From NCBI RefSeq assembly GCF_900105675.1, contig NZ_LT629786.1:310001-374000 (forward strand): a stretch of 64,000 nt of DNA, given 5' to 3'. The notes beneath the pieces are model-generated. The model was not told where the DNA came from. It did no database searches and saw nothing but the letters and a program-made list of their open reading frames with translations. Of this stretch, positions 42,601-51,951 are shown piece after piece (position 1 is the first letter of the stretch; each line of letters opens with the position of its first letter). The stretch is from Pseudomonas synxantha. Its GTDB lineage: Bacteria > Pseudomonadota > Gammaproteobacteria > Pseudomonadales > Pseudomonadaceae. A program made the position numbers and the translations under genes.

Positions 42601-43303
42601 GTTCAACCTCCCGGATGGTGCGTTTGAGTTTGCCGATAGCGCGTATTGCGGATTTCAGCTCTTCCGGATACCGATGAATGGTGTTCCGACGCATACGTTC
42701 TGCTCTCGTCAGCAACTCCAGGTTATTCAGGGCTATATGGGCCTTGTTGCCGTCCTTGAAGCACACGCACATGTTTATAGGGACTGGTCCGTGATGCTCC
42801 TCCCAAAGCAGTACATGCACGGCTTTCCAGTCAACGGGTGGGTAACCGGTATCGGTGATTTTCTTCTGCTGATAACCGTCAGGAGTTGTGCGCAGGCTGC
42901 CAATAGGCAGCCAGTTCCCCGGTTTATTGCCGGCCTTAAACTGCGTCTGAGTCATACGGCCAGAGGAGGGGAGCCCCTTAAGGCCCTTATTCCATGGGAC
43001 GGATCCCTTGGGAAAGCGGAATTCTGCGCCCAACTTGCCGTCAAGCCGGCCACAGAGACTACTGCGAAGAAACTCGGCGCTTTTGCTCAAGCCCAGCCGT
43101 TTGGCTTTGGCATAGACCTGATAGACGCTGAGCCCCAATTCGGCGGCTAGGACCTGAGTCGGTTCATTGGGATAGCGGGCAATGAGCGAGCGCTCTTCTG
43201 CCTCACTCCAAACATGGTGTTTGTGAACCGGGGCAAGCCCAAGTTGGGATCTGGCTTGTTCCAGCGCCGCCATGGCCAAAGGTGAAAGCGAATGAGTTCT
43301 CAT
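42584..43303 (-). CDS. HNH endonuclease with N-terminal DNA-binding region
   Basis: 239 aa. The N terminus (WSEAEERSLIARYPNEPTQVLAAELGLSVYQVYAKAKRLGL, about 30-70) is a homeobox-like/HTH region seen in phage HNH proteins. The HNH domain (about 155-215) has VDWKAVHVLLWEEHHGPVPINMCVCFKDGNKAHIALNNLELLTRAERMRRN; His and Asn positions are kept. Such proteins are often nicking or homing enzymes; here it is a stable part of the ICE operon. The ATG at 43303 follows GGGAG and overlaps the DUF2786 stop. Confidence 0.82.
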   Translation of the reverse strand: MRTHSLSPLAMAALEQARSQLGLAPVHKHHVWSEAEERSLIARYPNEPTQVLAAELGLSVYQVYAKAKRLGLSKSAEFLRSSLCGRLDGKLGAEFRFPKGSVPWNKGLKGLPSSGRMTQTQFKAGNKPGNWLPIGSLRTTPDGYQQKKITDTGYPPVDWKAVHVLLWEEHHGPVPINMCVCFKDGNKAHIALNNLELLTRAERMRRNTIHRYPEELKSAIRAIGKLKRTIREVEHEEQD

Positions 43304-44001
43304 TGGCTCCCTCCATGCCCAAGGGCTCCTTGTGACTGCTGTCCGACACCACGATGCAGCCTGGCATGCTTGCCCTGGTCCCATCCCGCTTGCAAAGAGC
43401 GGGTGTCATGACCTTTGGCTTCGATGGGCTTGATAATGGCTAGCGTTAGTTTTGGATGATGCCATTCCAGGTAGGCTTGGATCTCCAGCGCAGTGTTTTC
43501 GTCTATCCCACCTGCAAACTGGTTCACCTTAGAGGCGACGGCATTGAGCCAGCCCTCGGCAAACAGTTGGCCGCGGTGACGTTTGGTTTTCAGTTGGCAG
43601 CGCTTCTGCTGGGCAACATGAGCTCGTCGGGCTGCGACAAGCTGGTGATGCAGCGTTGAATAGGTGTGAGCTGCCAGATCGGGTGAAATACCTTTCCCCA
43701 AGAACTTGAAGGACCAGCCAAGTAGCGGATTGAAATACGCCAAGTGGCTGCAATCGAAGGCTTGGGAACAGATTGAGGCCAGGTTGTGCAGCCAATCCTG
43801 CGGTGCCCGACGGGTTTTGGTACCCACAATGGATTCTTCGATTGTATGGGCAGCGACTTCGGTGTGTTCCAAGTTGTACTGATTCATCAAATGGCGAGCT
43901 TGACGAAGTGCAATTTCCACTTCGTTTGGGGCAGCGCCTTGTGACTTGGCCAGCGCCATGAGTTTGGCGACCTTGCTGAGGACTTTTTGCTTGTCCATCA
44001 T
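43300..44001 (-). CDS. DUF2786 domain protein
   Basis: 233 aa. KVLSKVAKLMALAKSQGAAPNEVEIALRQARHLMNQYNL is the DUF2786 motif. The middle region (APQDWLHNLASICSQAFDCSHLAYFNPLLGWSFKFLGKG) is the associated second domain. The C terminus is basic and Gly/His-rich. Common in phages and ICEs, function unknown. Coupled to the gene before (44001 overlaps 43998) and the gene after. Confidence 0.82.
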   Translation of the reverse strand: MMDKQKVLSKVAKLMALAKSQGAAPNEVEIALRQARHLMNQYNLEHTEVAAHTIEESIVGTKTRRAPQDWLHNLASICSQAFDCSHLAYFNPLLGWSFKFLGKGISPDLAAHTYSTLHHQLVAARRAHVAQQKRCQLKTKRHRGQLFAEGWLNAVASKVNQFAGGIDENTALEIQAYLEWHHPKLTLAIIKPIEAKGHDTRSLQAGWDQGKHARLHRGVGQQSQGALGHGGSQ

Positions 44002-44756
44002 TCACCCCCTTCCTGTTGGAGGCGGGGGGAGAGCGCCTCTGACCACAGGCGAAGTGTTTCTTCCTCATCAGCAGAGAGGTGAGTCCGGGCAAGGCAGTCC
44101 GCAACCTTCTGTTTCAGGGCATCAAGGCGGTCTTGAACACTTGACCCATCGTCGTAAGCAATCTCTTGCTCAACAGCTTGCACAACGTCATTACGAAGAG
44201 AGAGAACCGTGCTTATCCAAAAAGCACTTGGGCTGGTCCAGCCAATGAGCTTTCGAGTTCTGGCAGGCGACAGGTAATCACGGAGCCTGAGATTGAACTC
44301 CCTAGGGGAATAACCATTCCTGAAAACGTCTGCTCGATTAAGCGTCAGCGCTGTTTTAAGAATATCTAGAAGAGGGTCCAAAGCCGTTGGCTCAGGAGCA
44401 AAGGGTTCTAAATATGTTTCAGCTACCAGGCGTTTGGCTTCGGCATATCGACTTTGCTGACGGCGTTTGGCTTGGTTTTCGTCGCGGCCGCGCTTTTCCT
44501 TCGCGTGCTTAATGTTCGAGTTCACTGACTCGATAAGCTTCGCGGCGTCCTGCAAAAGCTGAAGCTGGTCAACGCTCAACTGAGCGCCAATCCGACCGGG
44601 TAATTGGTAACCGCTTGTCAGGGCTCGGATTTCTCGTGCGGTTCCACTGAGCTTGGCTTGCAAGCTGCGCAATTGCTGAGCGCTGTAGTACTTGCCAACC
44701 TCTAGGATGAGGTTTGCAGTAATACTGCGGGCGTCGGTAATGGAGGGCTTCGCCAT
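43998..44756 (-). CDS. Hypothetical ICE protein with basic coiled coil
   Basis: 252-aa helical protein found next to soj. No family name is certain. Notable parts: an N-terminal SITDARSITANLILEVGKYYSAQQLRSLQAKLSGTAREIR, a highly charged coiled-coil-like stretch KHAKEKRGRDENQAKRRQQSRYAEAKRL (about 95-120), and a C-terminal helical domain (TLRLWSEALSPRLQQEGGE). It directly follows soj with one base between stop and start, so it may act with the ParA-type ATPase. Confidence 0.62.
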   Translation of the reverse strand: MAKPSITDARSITANLILEVGKYYSAQQLRSLQAKLSGTAREIRALTSGYQLPGRIGAQLSVDQLQLLQDAAKLIESVNSNIKHAKEKRGRDENQAKRRQQSRYAEAKRLVAETYLEPFAPEPTALDPLLDILKTALTLNRADVFRNGYSPREFNLRLRDYLSPARTRKLIGWTSPSAFWISTVLSLRNDVVQAVEQEIAYDDGSSVQDRLDALKQKVADCLARTHLSADEEETLRLWSEALSPRLQQEGGE

Positions 44757-44757
44757 T

Positions 44758-45618
44758 TCAACGACCCTCCCTCACCAAGTTAGCTACCTTTTCCTCGGTC
44801 ATGGCCTCGAAGCGGTCACGCCATTCTGGAAAAAGCTCAATGGCCAATTGGCGGATCACGACAAGGGCTGCAGGGGATATGCGGTTGGAAGGCTGTCTGT
44901 ATTCCAAGCGGTGTACTGGGACGCCCAGGGATGAACTGTTACGAAACACCACTGCGGAGGGGACGACGCATTCCAGAACGTTGATTTCGTCATTGTCCTG
45001 GAAAATTTCCCGTACCGACTGCTCGATCATTTGCGCGTCGGTGGTTTGGTCGAGATTGTTGACGACGATCCGCACAGGAGGGATTTTCATGCCCAGGCGC
45101 CCATAGGCGCGCAGGCCGTCCAGCATCTGCATGGATCCCCGGCTGAACTCCCGTGCAGCGAGCATATTGGGCGGAAGTGGGGATATGACCAAATCAGAGG
45201 CTAGGACCACCATTTCGAGCATTGCCGACCTGGCGCCTTGGGTGTCAATCAGTACCAGGTCGAAATGATCTTTGAAGCCCGGCATCAGGTTGGCGAGTCG
45301 CAACCGTCCGTCAGGTGCTTGCAGGATCAGGCTGTTCAGTTGGTTGTTGATGTCGTTGGAAATGACAAGCGACAGGTTTGGTATCGTGGTGCTGGATATG
45401 ATCTTGGCTGATTCGGTGATATTGAATGCCAGCAGGTCGTAGATGCCTCCTTGAGCTTCATCGACCAATTGGTAATACGAGGAGAGCGAAGGCTGTGCAG
45501 GATCTAGGTCGATCATGAGCACGCGCAGGCCTGCATCCGCACAAAAAGCGCCGAGGTTGGCCTCGATGGTAGTTTTGCCTACGCCGCCTTTGGTCGAAAC
45601 GACCGCAGAGATTTTCAT
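44758..45618 (-). CDS. soj: ParA-family ATPase Soj
   Basis: 286 aa. Deviant Walker A KGGVGKTT at residues 10-17, MIDLDPAQPSLSSYY, and Walker B FDLVLIDTQGA. Soj sits at the end of PAPI-1-like ICEs next to the attachment site; in PAPI-1 it is needed for keeping the excised circle. First gene of the long maintenance operon, 104 bases from the tRNA-Lys repeat. The second operon partner for partition is the ParB at 37064-38830. Confidence 0.93.
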   Translation of the reverse strand: MKISAVVSTKGGVGKTTIEANLGAFCADAGLRVLMIDLDPAQPSLSSYYQLVDEAQGGIYDLLAFNITESAKIISSTTIPNLSLVISNDINNQLNSLILQAPDGRLRLANLMPGFKDHFDLVLIDTQGARSAMLEMVVLASDLVISPLPPNMLAAREFSRGSMQMLDGLRAYGRLGMKIPPVRIVVNNLDQTTDAQMIEQSVREIFQDNDEINVLECVVPSAVVFRNSSSLGVPVHRLEYRQPSNRISPAALVVIRQLAIELFPEWRDRFEAMTEEKVANLVREGR

Positions 45619-45721
45619 GGTTTGGAGCCTCTAATGTGGGTTCATTAGAGGCTGCGAGGCCACGGAAACAGCTATGTGTAGCGAACACGATCCTGGGCTA
45701 TGAAGCACTAAAACCAATTGT

Positions 45722-45766
45722 CTTTTAACCAATTGGTCGTAGGTTCGAATCCCACACGACCCACCA
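45722..45766 (+). other. tRNA-Lys 3' fragment: ICE attachment site
   Basis: The 45 bases starting CTTTTAACCAATTGG and ending CACGACCCACCA match the anticodon-to-CCA part of Pseudomonas tRNA-Lys(TTT). The 5' half of a tRNA is absent to the left, so this is the direct-repeat end left by tyrosine-recombinase integration, on the soj side. The intact tRNA and the integrase should lie beyond base 1 of this window. Confidence 0.88.
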
Positions 45767-46597
45767 TTTTTGGCGGTTTAGAAAATCCGGAAGGCCCACG
45801 CAAGTGAGGATTTCCGGGTTTTTTTTTGCCTGTGAATTGAGGGCGAAGCTGCAAGCTTGCAGAAAAACCGCCCCACCTGTCTGATATGCAGCCGTCAGCG
45901 CTCACATCATTTTTTTGTAGCCCACCGGTTTCCATTCCTGCGCGCTCGGTGACCATTCTAGCTGTCGCCGCATGTAGCCCCTTACTCCTCTCTCTGATCC
46001 CACGCATGGGCTTTGAACTGACCGGGGGCACCTACGGTGACGATGAAGATGAACTTGAGGCGGTACTCAAGTTCGCAAGTTGATCCCTGAACATGAGGCC
46101 GGTTTTTTTTGCCTGGAACTTGGCCTGTCCACACCGACGCGGTGCCAGCTGCGATCAGATGCTGATTGTCGATCAAGAGCAGCCTTCAATCCAAAATTTT
46201 CCTATCCTGGGCCGGTACTGACCAGAGAGTCGGGTCGGGCCAGCGTGATAATCGTGAAGCCGTGGGTGTGCGCTTGGCTGGCAGACGGTGGGCGCCAGCT
46301 ATACCCGGCAGGCGCGTAGTGGGTTTGATGCTGATGGGGTGATGGTCAAGGCGCGTCATGCGTTTTAGGGTTAACCCCGAACAGGGACTCTTTGCGAGCC
46401 CCTGTTATCCCCAAAGCAATAATTTTTTTTCCTTGAAATCTACTCGCCGATATTTTGGTTTTTTTAATTTTTACTCGACGTTTTTTCACGCTACCCACCC
46501 CAATACGCAATTCCCCTTACCCTTTCTTTGTTTAGTATTGGATCCAGTGGCCACTGAGGCCCAATGGGTCACGCTGTTCAAAAAAAGGAGAGGCGAC
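45767..46597. other. Chromosomal gap between att site and araC-type gene
   Basis: About 830 bases without a supported gene. It holds the tRNA terminator and a stem AACAGGG/CCCTGTT near 46378-46404. Frames reading across it (including the familiar tRNA shadow frame VGRVGFEPTT) are artefacts. Confidence 0.5.
45785..45829 (+). terminator. Terminator after the tRNA-Lys end
   Basis: CCGGAA (45787-45792) pairs with TTCCGG (45812-45817), alternatively AAATCC with GGATTT, followed by a run of nine T. It fits the native terminator of the chromosomal tRNA-Lys gene. Confidence 0.7.
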
Positions 46598-46654
46598 ATG
46601 ATGCCCAAGGATCCGTCCAACAGTGGCCGACCTGACCTGCTCGCGGCCTGCTGA
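46598..46654 (+). CDS. Possible 18-aa leader peptide, coupled to the regulator
   Basis: ATGATG start with a strong ribosome site AAGGAGAGG five bases before it. It encodes MMPKDPSNSGRPDLLAAC and stops one base before the regulator's ATG. The regulator has no good ribosome site of its own, so re-initiation after this stop is likely. Not tested by conservation. Confidence 0.45.
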   Translation: MMPKDPSNSGRPDLLAAC

Positions 46655-46655
46655 A

Positions 46656-47396
46656 ATGAACGCACATACCCCATTAGCCGCACTCGCCGCTAACTATGAA
46701 CATGGCCACATCGTGGCGCCCCATCGACATGACGAGGGCCAGCTCGTCTATGCCATCAACGGCGTGATGCTGGTGTCGGTGGAGGCGACGGCCTGGGTGG
46801 TGCCTTCCGGGCATGCATTGTGGGTGCCTTCGGGGAGGGAGCATCAGATCCGCATGACCGGTGAAGTGCGTATGCGTACCTTGTTGATCTCGCCGGGGGC
46901 GCATCGTGGCTTGACGACGGAGTGCGAGGTCATCAGGGTTTCGCCGCTGTTGCGTGAGCTGATCGTCTCTGCGGGGGATAAGCTCGACAGTGAGCCGGCG
47001 TTGTTGCGCCACGCGCAGATTGTCGAGTTGATTTTCTCGGAGCTCGACCGGGCACAACGTGTGCTGGCGCATGTGCCGATCCCGGATGAGCCGAGGCTCA
47101 AGTCGTTGTGTGCGGGCTTTATCGACAACCCTTCCCAGGAGTCGACACTGGAGAGTTGGGCGCTGCAGCTCAATATGAGTTCGCGTACCTTGGCGCGGCT
47201 GTTCCAGAAAGAGTTGGGCATGAGTTATGGCGAATGGCGCAAGCGCACGCGGCTGTTGCTCAGCATGCAGCGCCTGGCCTGTGGCGTGTCGATCCTGGAA
47301 GTGGCGCTGGAGCATGGTTATCAGAGCCCGAGTGCGTTTACTGCGATGTTCAAGCGCACCATGGGTTACACCCCGAGTAACTGTCGATTGGTGTGA
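46656..47396 (+). CDS. AraC-family regulator
   Basis: 246 aa. The N-terminal cupin domain (APHRHDEGQLVYAINGVMLVSVEATAWVVPSGHALWVPSGREHQI) binds an effector or dimerises. The C-terminal double helix-turn-helix has TLESWALQLNMSSRTLARLFQKELGMSYGEWRKRTRLL and ends GYQSPSAFTAMFKRTMGYTPSNCR, the AraC signature. It reads towards the efflux operon 260 bases downstream and is the obvious candidate regulator. Confidence 0.92.
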   Translation: MNAHTPLAALAANYEHGHIVAPHRHDEGQLVYAINGVMLVSVEATAWVVPSGHALWVPSGREHQIRMTGEVRMRTLLISPGAHRGLTTECEVIRVSPLLRELIVSAGDKLDSEPALLRHAQIVELIFSELDRAQRVLAHVPIPDEPRLKSLCAGFIDNPSQESTLESWALQLNMSSRTLARLFQKELGMSYGEWRKRTRLLLSMQRLACGVSILEVALEHGYQSPSAFTAMFKRTMGYTPSNCRLV

Positions 47397-47432
47397 TTTA
47401 ACTTGGCGACAGGCTTACCTGTCAGCCTCGGT

Positions 47433-47530
47433 CCAAAGTGGGAGGGGGCTTGCCCCCGATGGCGGTAGGTCAGTTACAGATTTGCTAACTGATACTCCCT
47501 CATCGGGGGCAAGCCCCCTCCCACATTTGG
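47433..47530. repeat. REP/REPIN palindrome 1
   Basis: Two inverted copies of the GTGGGAGGGGGCTTGCCCCC-type REP, about 40 bases apart, flanked by TTTGG/CCAAA. Typical of P. fluorescens intergenic repeats. Lies between the araC-type gene and the efflux operon. Confidence 0.9.
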
Positions 47531-47655
47531 ATTGAGTACTGCCAAGCCACTGCGCACTTTGTCCCAATCAAAACGATGGTTGTCCGGAACTCGGGAGATT
47601 CGCACCCCGTTGCGCTCTTACGCTGGGTCTCTACTTGGCCTTCTGGATTTCTTCG

Positions 47656-49137
47656 ATGGGTTCGCCTTCTTTTCCCCCATGGCATGGCCGTCTTGCGCTG
47701 CTGGGCATTGCGCTGGCGTTGTCGGCGGGTTGTTCGTCCTGGGTTGCTCACCCGCTTGCACAGTCACATCCAGAGCGCATCAATGCCCTGAGCCACTTGC
47801 CGCAAGGTGTTTCGGCCCAGGCATTACCCGAGCGCTGGTGGCAGTTGTACAACGATCCACAGCTCGATGGGCTGGTGCAGCAGGCATTGCTGCACAACCG
47901 TGACCTGGCGGCGGCCCAGTCCCATGTGCAGGCGATGCTGGCCGGGATCATGCAGGCCGATGCCGAGCGTTGGCCGGCCACCCAGGCGTCACTGGGCGCC
48001 GAGTACGGCAAGACGGCCGATGACCAGACCCTGGCCAAGGCCACCGATAGCCATGCGCCGTCACAGTGGGCGTTCAACCCGGGCTTTGAACTGGCTTATC
48101 AAGTGGACGTCTGGGGCCAGGTCCAGCGCAGTATCGAACGCGCCCAGGTGCAAGCCGCGGCGGCGCAGGACGCCGAAGACCTGTTGCGCATTACAGTCGT
48201 GGCGCAAACCACCCACGCCTATGTGAATGCTTGCGCCCTCGGTGCACGTGCCAAGGTCCAGCGTCATTCGTTGGACGTGGTCGGGCGCAGCCTGGCGTTG
48301 ATCGATCGCCAGCGCCAGGCCGGTGTGGTGACGGACCTTGAATACACGCGCATGCAAGCCCTGCAGAGCGAAACCCAGGCCTTGCTGCCGATGCTCGAGG
48401 CGCGTCGGCAAGCGGCGCTGTACGAGCTGGCGATGCTGACCGGCGTGGCTGATCTGGAACAAAGCGCTGGCGCTGCGAGCTGTGAAGTGGTGCCACAACT
48501 CAATGCCGAACTTCCGGTGGGTGATGGCTGGCAATTATTGGCACGCCGCCCCGATATCCGTCAGGCCGAGCGAGCGTTGCAGGCGGCCACGCTGCAAGTG
48601 GATATCGTGCAGGCCGACCTGTATCCGAAGGTGACCTTCGGCGCCTCGGTGTCTTCATCGGCCAACAGGCCCCATGAGCTGGGCAACAGCAGCGCGGTGA
48701 TGTTCGGCATTGGCCCGCTGATCACCTGGCAGTTCCCCAATTGGCGCGCCAACCGCGCGCGGGTCAAGCAGGCGCGGGCGCTTGAGCAGGTAGAGGTGGC
48801 GCAATTCGAGGCCAGCGTGCTCAACGCCCTCAAGGAGGTGCGCCAGGCCCTGGCGTTATACGACGGCGAACGCCAGCGCCACGCGGCCTTGAGCCAGGCG
48901 CTGGACAGCAGCCGCCACGCCTACAGGTTGGCCCAATTCAACTACGACGCGGGGTCTATCGATTTCCTGGACGTGCTGGACAGCGAGCGTGAACTAATCC
49001 GCTTGCAGGCCACTCGCGCCGACGCCGACGGCCAGTTGCTTCAACGCCAGATCAGCCTGTTTCGGGCGCTTGGCGGTGGTTGGCAGCCTTCAGCTCCCAC
49101 CCACGCTTACACCACTTTTTCCGGTACCCAGCCATGA
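47656..49137 (+). CDS. Outer-membrane efflux lipoprotein, NodT/OprM family
   Basis: 493-aa TolC-like channel. The signal peptide ends in lipobox ALSAGC. Mature start SSWVAHPLAQSHPERINALSHLPQG, then PERWWQLYNDPQLDGLVQQALLHNRDLAAAQ, the classic outer-membrane-factor entry. A second repeat is seen around WQLLARRPDIRQAERALQAATLQVDIVQADLYPKVTF. The start at 47656 is chosen from the signal peptide; the ribosome site is poor. First gene of a three-gene efflux operon; its stop overlaps the next start (ATGA). Confidence 0.9.
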   Translation: MGSPSFPPWHGRLALLGIALALSAGCSSWVAHPLAQSHPERINALSHLPQGVSAQALPERWWQLYNDPQLDGLVQQALLHNRDLAAAQSHVQAMLAGIMQADAERWPATQASLGAEYGKTADDQTLAKATDSHAPSQWAFNPGFELAYQVDVWGQVQRSIERAQVQAAAAQDAEDLLRITVVAQTTHAYVNACALGARAKVQRHSLDVVGRSLALIDRQRQAGVVTDLEYTRMQALQSETQALLPMLEARRQAALYELAMLTGVADLEQSAGAASCEVVPQLNAELPVGDGWQLLARRPDIRQAERALQAATLQVDIVQADLYPKVTFGASVSSSANRPHELGNSSAVMFGIGPLITWQFPNWRANRARVKQARALEQVEVAQFEASVLNALKEVRQALALYDGERQRHAALSQALDSSRHAYRLAQFNYDAGSIDFLDVLDSERELIRLQATRADADGQLLQRQISLFRALGGGWQPSAPTHAYTTFSGTQP

Positions 49138-50285
49138 ATATCGCCGTTGATGAAACAACTGCTGTCCAGGATGAATCGGCGCATACGCGCAAGCAACGTC
49201 GCAAACGGCACCTGATCCTGCTGGGCGGCGCGGCGCTGTTGATCGCAGCGGTGGCGTTCGGCGTGTACTGGATGACGGTCGGCCGGTATCTGGAACAGAC
49301 CGATGATGCCTATGTGCGTGCCGACTGGATTCCCATCAGCCCCAAGGTCTCCGGGTATGTGGCCCAGGTGTTGGTGGAGGACGACCAGCCCGTCAAGGCC
49401 GGGGATGTGCTGGTGCGCATCGAGGACCGTGACTACCAGGCACGCTTGGCACAGGCCCGTGCACAACTGGCCGAAACCCAGGCCTCGGTGGCGGCGCAAG
49501 AGGCCAACCTGCGCGTCACCGACAGCCTGATCGCCCAGCAACAGGCCGGCGTTGCCCAGGCTCAGGCCCACGCCCGCAGCGTGGCCGCCGAGTTGCACCG
49601 CGCACGCCTCGACCAGCGCCGCTACGAAGGGTTGGTGCGCGAACACGCCGCCAGTGCCCAGCGTCTGGAAACGGCGGCCGCCAGCTACACCCAGGCCAAT
49701 GCCGCGGTGGAAATTGCCAAGGCCATGCAACGTCAACAGGAAGCCCGGTTGACCGTTGCCATCAGTCGTCGCCAATTGGCCCAAGCTTCGCTCCAACAAC
49801 AGATTGCCCGGCGCAGCGAGGCCCAGGCGCAGTTGAACCTGGCGACCCATGCCCAGGAAGACACCTTGATCCGCTCGCCCATCGACGGGGTGGTGGGGCA
49901 GCGTAAAGTGCGCACCCGACAGTACGTCGCGCCAGGCCTGCCGCTGCTGGCGGTGGTGCCCTTGCAGCAGGCCTACGTGGTGGCCAACTACAAGGAAACC
50001 CAGTTGCGCGACATGCGCGCCGGCCAACCCGTGAACATCAGCATCGACAGTTATTCAGGACGCAAGCTCAAGGGCCACGTGGTGAGTTTCTCGCCAGGTT
50101 CGGGGGCGGTGTTCGCATTGTTGCCGTCGGACAACGCCACCGGCAACTTCACCAAGATCGTGCAGCGCTTCCCAGTGAAGATTGTCATCGATGAGCATGA
50201 TCAGGGCGGGCCTATCCTGCCTGGTATGTCGGTGGTCACCACGGTCGATACCCGGCCAGCCAACCAGGGCGCGGCAAATGACTGA
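49134..50285 (+). CDS. EmrA/HlyD-type membrane fusion protein
   Basis: 383-aa periplasmic adaptor. One N-terminal membrane helix (LILLGGAALLIAAVAFGVYWM). YLEQTDDAYVRADWIPISPKVSGYVAQVLVEDDQPVKAGDVLVRI is the lipoyl half-motif of EmrA. A long Gln/Ala-rich coiled-coil hairpin (about 105-230) follows, then the beta-barrel domain (DTLIRSPIDGVVGQRKVRTRQYVAPGLPLLAVVP). It bridges EmrB and the outer-membrane channel. Confidence 0.94.
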   Translation: MNIAVDETTAVQDESAHTRKQRRKRHLILLGGAALLIAAVAFGVYWMTVGRYLEQTDDAYVRADWIPISPKVSGYVAQVLVEDDQPVKAGDVLVRIEDRDYQARLAQARAQLAETQASVAAQEANLRVTDSLIAQQQAGVAQAQAHARSVAAELHRARLDQRRYEGLVREHAASAQRLETAAASYTQANAAVEIAKAMQRQQEARLTVAISRRQLAQASLQQQIARRSEAQAQLNLATHAQEDTLIRSPIDGVVGQRKVRTRQYVAPGLPLLAVVPLQQAYVVANYKETQLRDMRAGQPVNISIDSYSGRKLKGHVVSFSPGSGAVFALLPSDNATGNFTKIVQRFPVKIVIDEHDQGGPILPGMSVVTTVDTRPANQGAAND

Positions 50286-51822
50286 AGCCGCTGAAAAGAG
50301 CGTCTCCTTTCGCGCCTGGGTCGCAGTGATCGGTGGGCTGTTCGGCTGTTTCATGGCCGGCATGAACGTGCACGTGACCAGCGCCGCATTGCCGGAAATC
50401 GAAGGCTCCCTGGGGGCGACGTTCGAGGAGGGCTCGTGGATCTCCACCGCCTATTTGGTCGCGGAGATCGTGATGATCCCGCTGACCGCCTGGCTGGTGC
50501 AGGTGTTCTCCCTGCGCCGGGTGATGCTGGTGGGTTCGTTTGTATTCCTGGTGGCGTCCATTGCCTGCTCCTGGGCGCCCAACCTGGAAGTGATGATCAT
50601 CATTCGGGTGATCCAGGGCGCGGCCGGCGCGGTGCTGATCCCGTTGTCATTCCAGTTGATCATCACCGAGCTGCCGCCGAGCAAGATTGCCATGGGCATG
50701 GCCTTGTTCGCCCTGTCCAACAGCGTTGCCCAGGCCGCCGGGCCGTCCATCGGTGGCTGGCTGACGGATGCTTATTCCTGGCGCTGGATTTTCTACCTGC
50801 AACTGGCCCCGGGCATTCTGTTGCTGCTGGCGGTGGCGTGGTCCATCGACGCCAAGCCTATGCAGTTGAGCCTGCTCAAGCGCGGCGACTGGAGCGGCAT
50901 CCTGGCCATGATCGTCGGCCTGGGTGGCTTGCAGATCGTACTGGAAGAAGGCGGGCGCAAGGATTGGTTCGGCTCCGATTTCATTGTGTGGATGTCACTG
51001 GTTGCAGGCGTTGCCCTGGTGTATTTCGTGCTGTCGCAGCTGTATGGCAGCCGCTCCTTCATCAACCTGCGCCTGCTCAAAAGCTACAACTTCGGGGTGG
51101 CCAGTGCGGCAATGTTCATTTTCGGCGGAGCGACCTTCGGCCTGGTGTTCCTGGTGCCCAATTACCTGTCCCAGTTGCAGGGCTACAACGCCCGGGAGAT
51201 CGGTATCAGCCTGATCGCCTACGGCATGGTGCAACTGGTGCTGGCGCCGTTCATGCCACGCCTGATGAAGTGGCTCAACCCGAAACTGATGGTCGCCAGC
51301 GGCTTTTTCATCATGGCGCTGGGGTGTTATCTGGGGGCGCATCTGGATGTGGATAGCGCTGCCAACGTGATCATTCCTTCCACGGTGGTGCGCGGTATCG
51401 GACAACCGCTGATCATGGTGGCGCTGTCGGTGCTGGCGGTATCCGGCCTGGCCAAGGAGGAAGCCGGTTCTGCCTCTGCCTTGTTCTCCATGCTGCGTAA
51501 CCTGGGTGGTGCCGTGGGCACCGCGGGGTTGACGCAGATTGTCGCCATGCGCGAACGCTTTCACTCCGAGCGGGTAGGGGAGTCGATCACCTTGTTTTCG
51601 CCGTCCTTGCAGGAGCGTCTGCGCGCCAGCATGGCCGACAGCGAAGCGTTTATTTTCAATCAATTGCTACCCGCCCAGCAGCAGGTACTTGAGGGGCTGA
51701 TCCGTACCGTGCGGCGCGAGGCGTACCTGATGGCTTACAGCGACGCGTTCTACGTGTCCTGTGTTGCGTTGGTGTTGTGTGGTGTGGCGGCCCTTGCCTT
51801 GCGGCAACAAGCCAGGAATTAG
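50278..51822 (+). CDS. EmrB/QacA-type MFS drug exporter (DHA2)
   Basis: 514 aa with about 14 membrane segments. Motif C-like NSVAQAAGPSIGGWLTDAYSWRWIFYLQ and the family segment AYLVAEIVMIPLTAWLVQVFSLRRVML are present. Proton-driven export of hydrophobic compounds through the tripartite complex with the two upstream products. The ATG at 50278 overlaps the end of the adaptor gene by eight bases. The substrate is unknown. Confidence 0.94.
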   Translation: MTEAAEKSVSFRAWVAVIGGLFGCFMAGMNVHVTSAALPEIEGSLGATFEEGSWISTAYLVAEIVMIPLTAWLVQVFSLRRVMLVGSFVFLVASIACSWAPNLEVMIIIRVIQGAAGAVLIPLSFQLIITELPPSKIAMGMALFALSNSVAQAAGPSIGGWLTDAYSWRWIFYLQLAPGILLLLAVAWSIDAKPMQLSLLKRGDWSGILAMIVGLGGLQIVLEEGGRKDWFGSDFIVWMSLVAGVALVYFVLSQLYGSRSFINLRLLKSYNFGVASAAMFIFGGATFGLVFLVPNYLSQLQGYNAREIGISLIAYGMVQLVLAPFMPRLMKWLNPKLMVASGFFIMALGCYLGAHLDVDSAANVIIPSTVVRGIGQPLIMVALSVLAVSGLAKEEAGSASALFSMLRNLGGAVGTAGLTQIVAMRERFHSERVGESITLFSPSLQERLRASMADSEAFIFNQLLPAQQQVLEGLIRTVRREAYLMAYSDAFYVSCVALVLCGVAALALRQQARN

Positions 51823-51827
51823 CTCTA

Positions 51828-51924
51828 CAAATGTGGGAGGGGGCTTGCTCCCGATAGCGGTGGGTCAGATACAGATAAGCTGACTGACACACTGCAATCG
51901 GGAGCAAGCCCCCTCCCACATTTG
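51828..51924. repeat. REP/REPIN palindrome 2
   Basis: Inverted REP pair with flanks CAAATG and CATTTG and core GGGAGGGGGCTTGCTCCCGA, directly after the EmrB stop and before the FhaB stop, between convergent genes. Confidence 0.9.
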
Positions 51925-51951
51925 GATCTGTTTCGTTCGGTAAGTCGGTGC

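Noticed and set aside
45708..46031. Minus-strand frame containing VGRVGFEPTTNWLKDNWF
   Set aside because: Classic artefact of translating a tRNA 3' end; it overlaps the att repeat and terminator.
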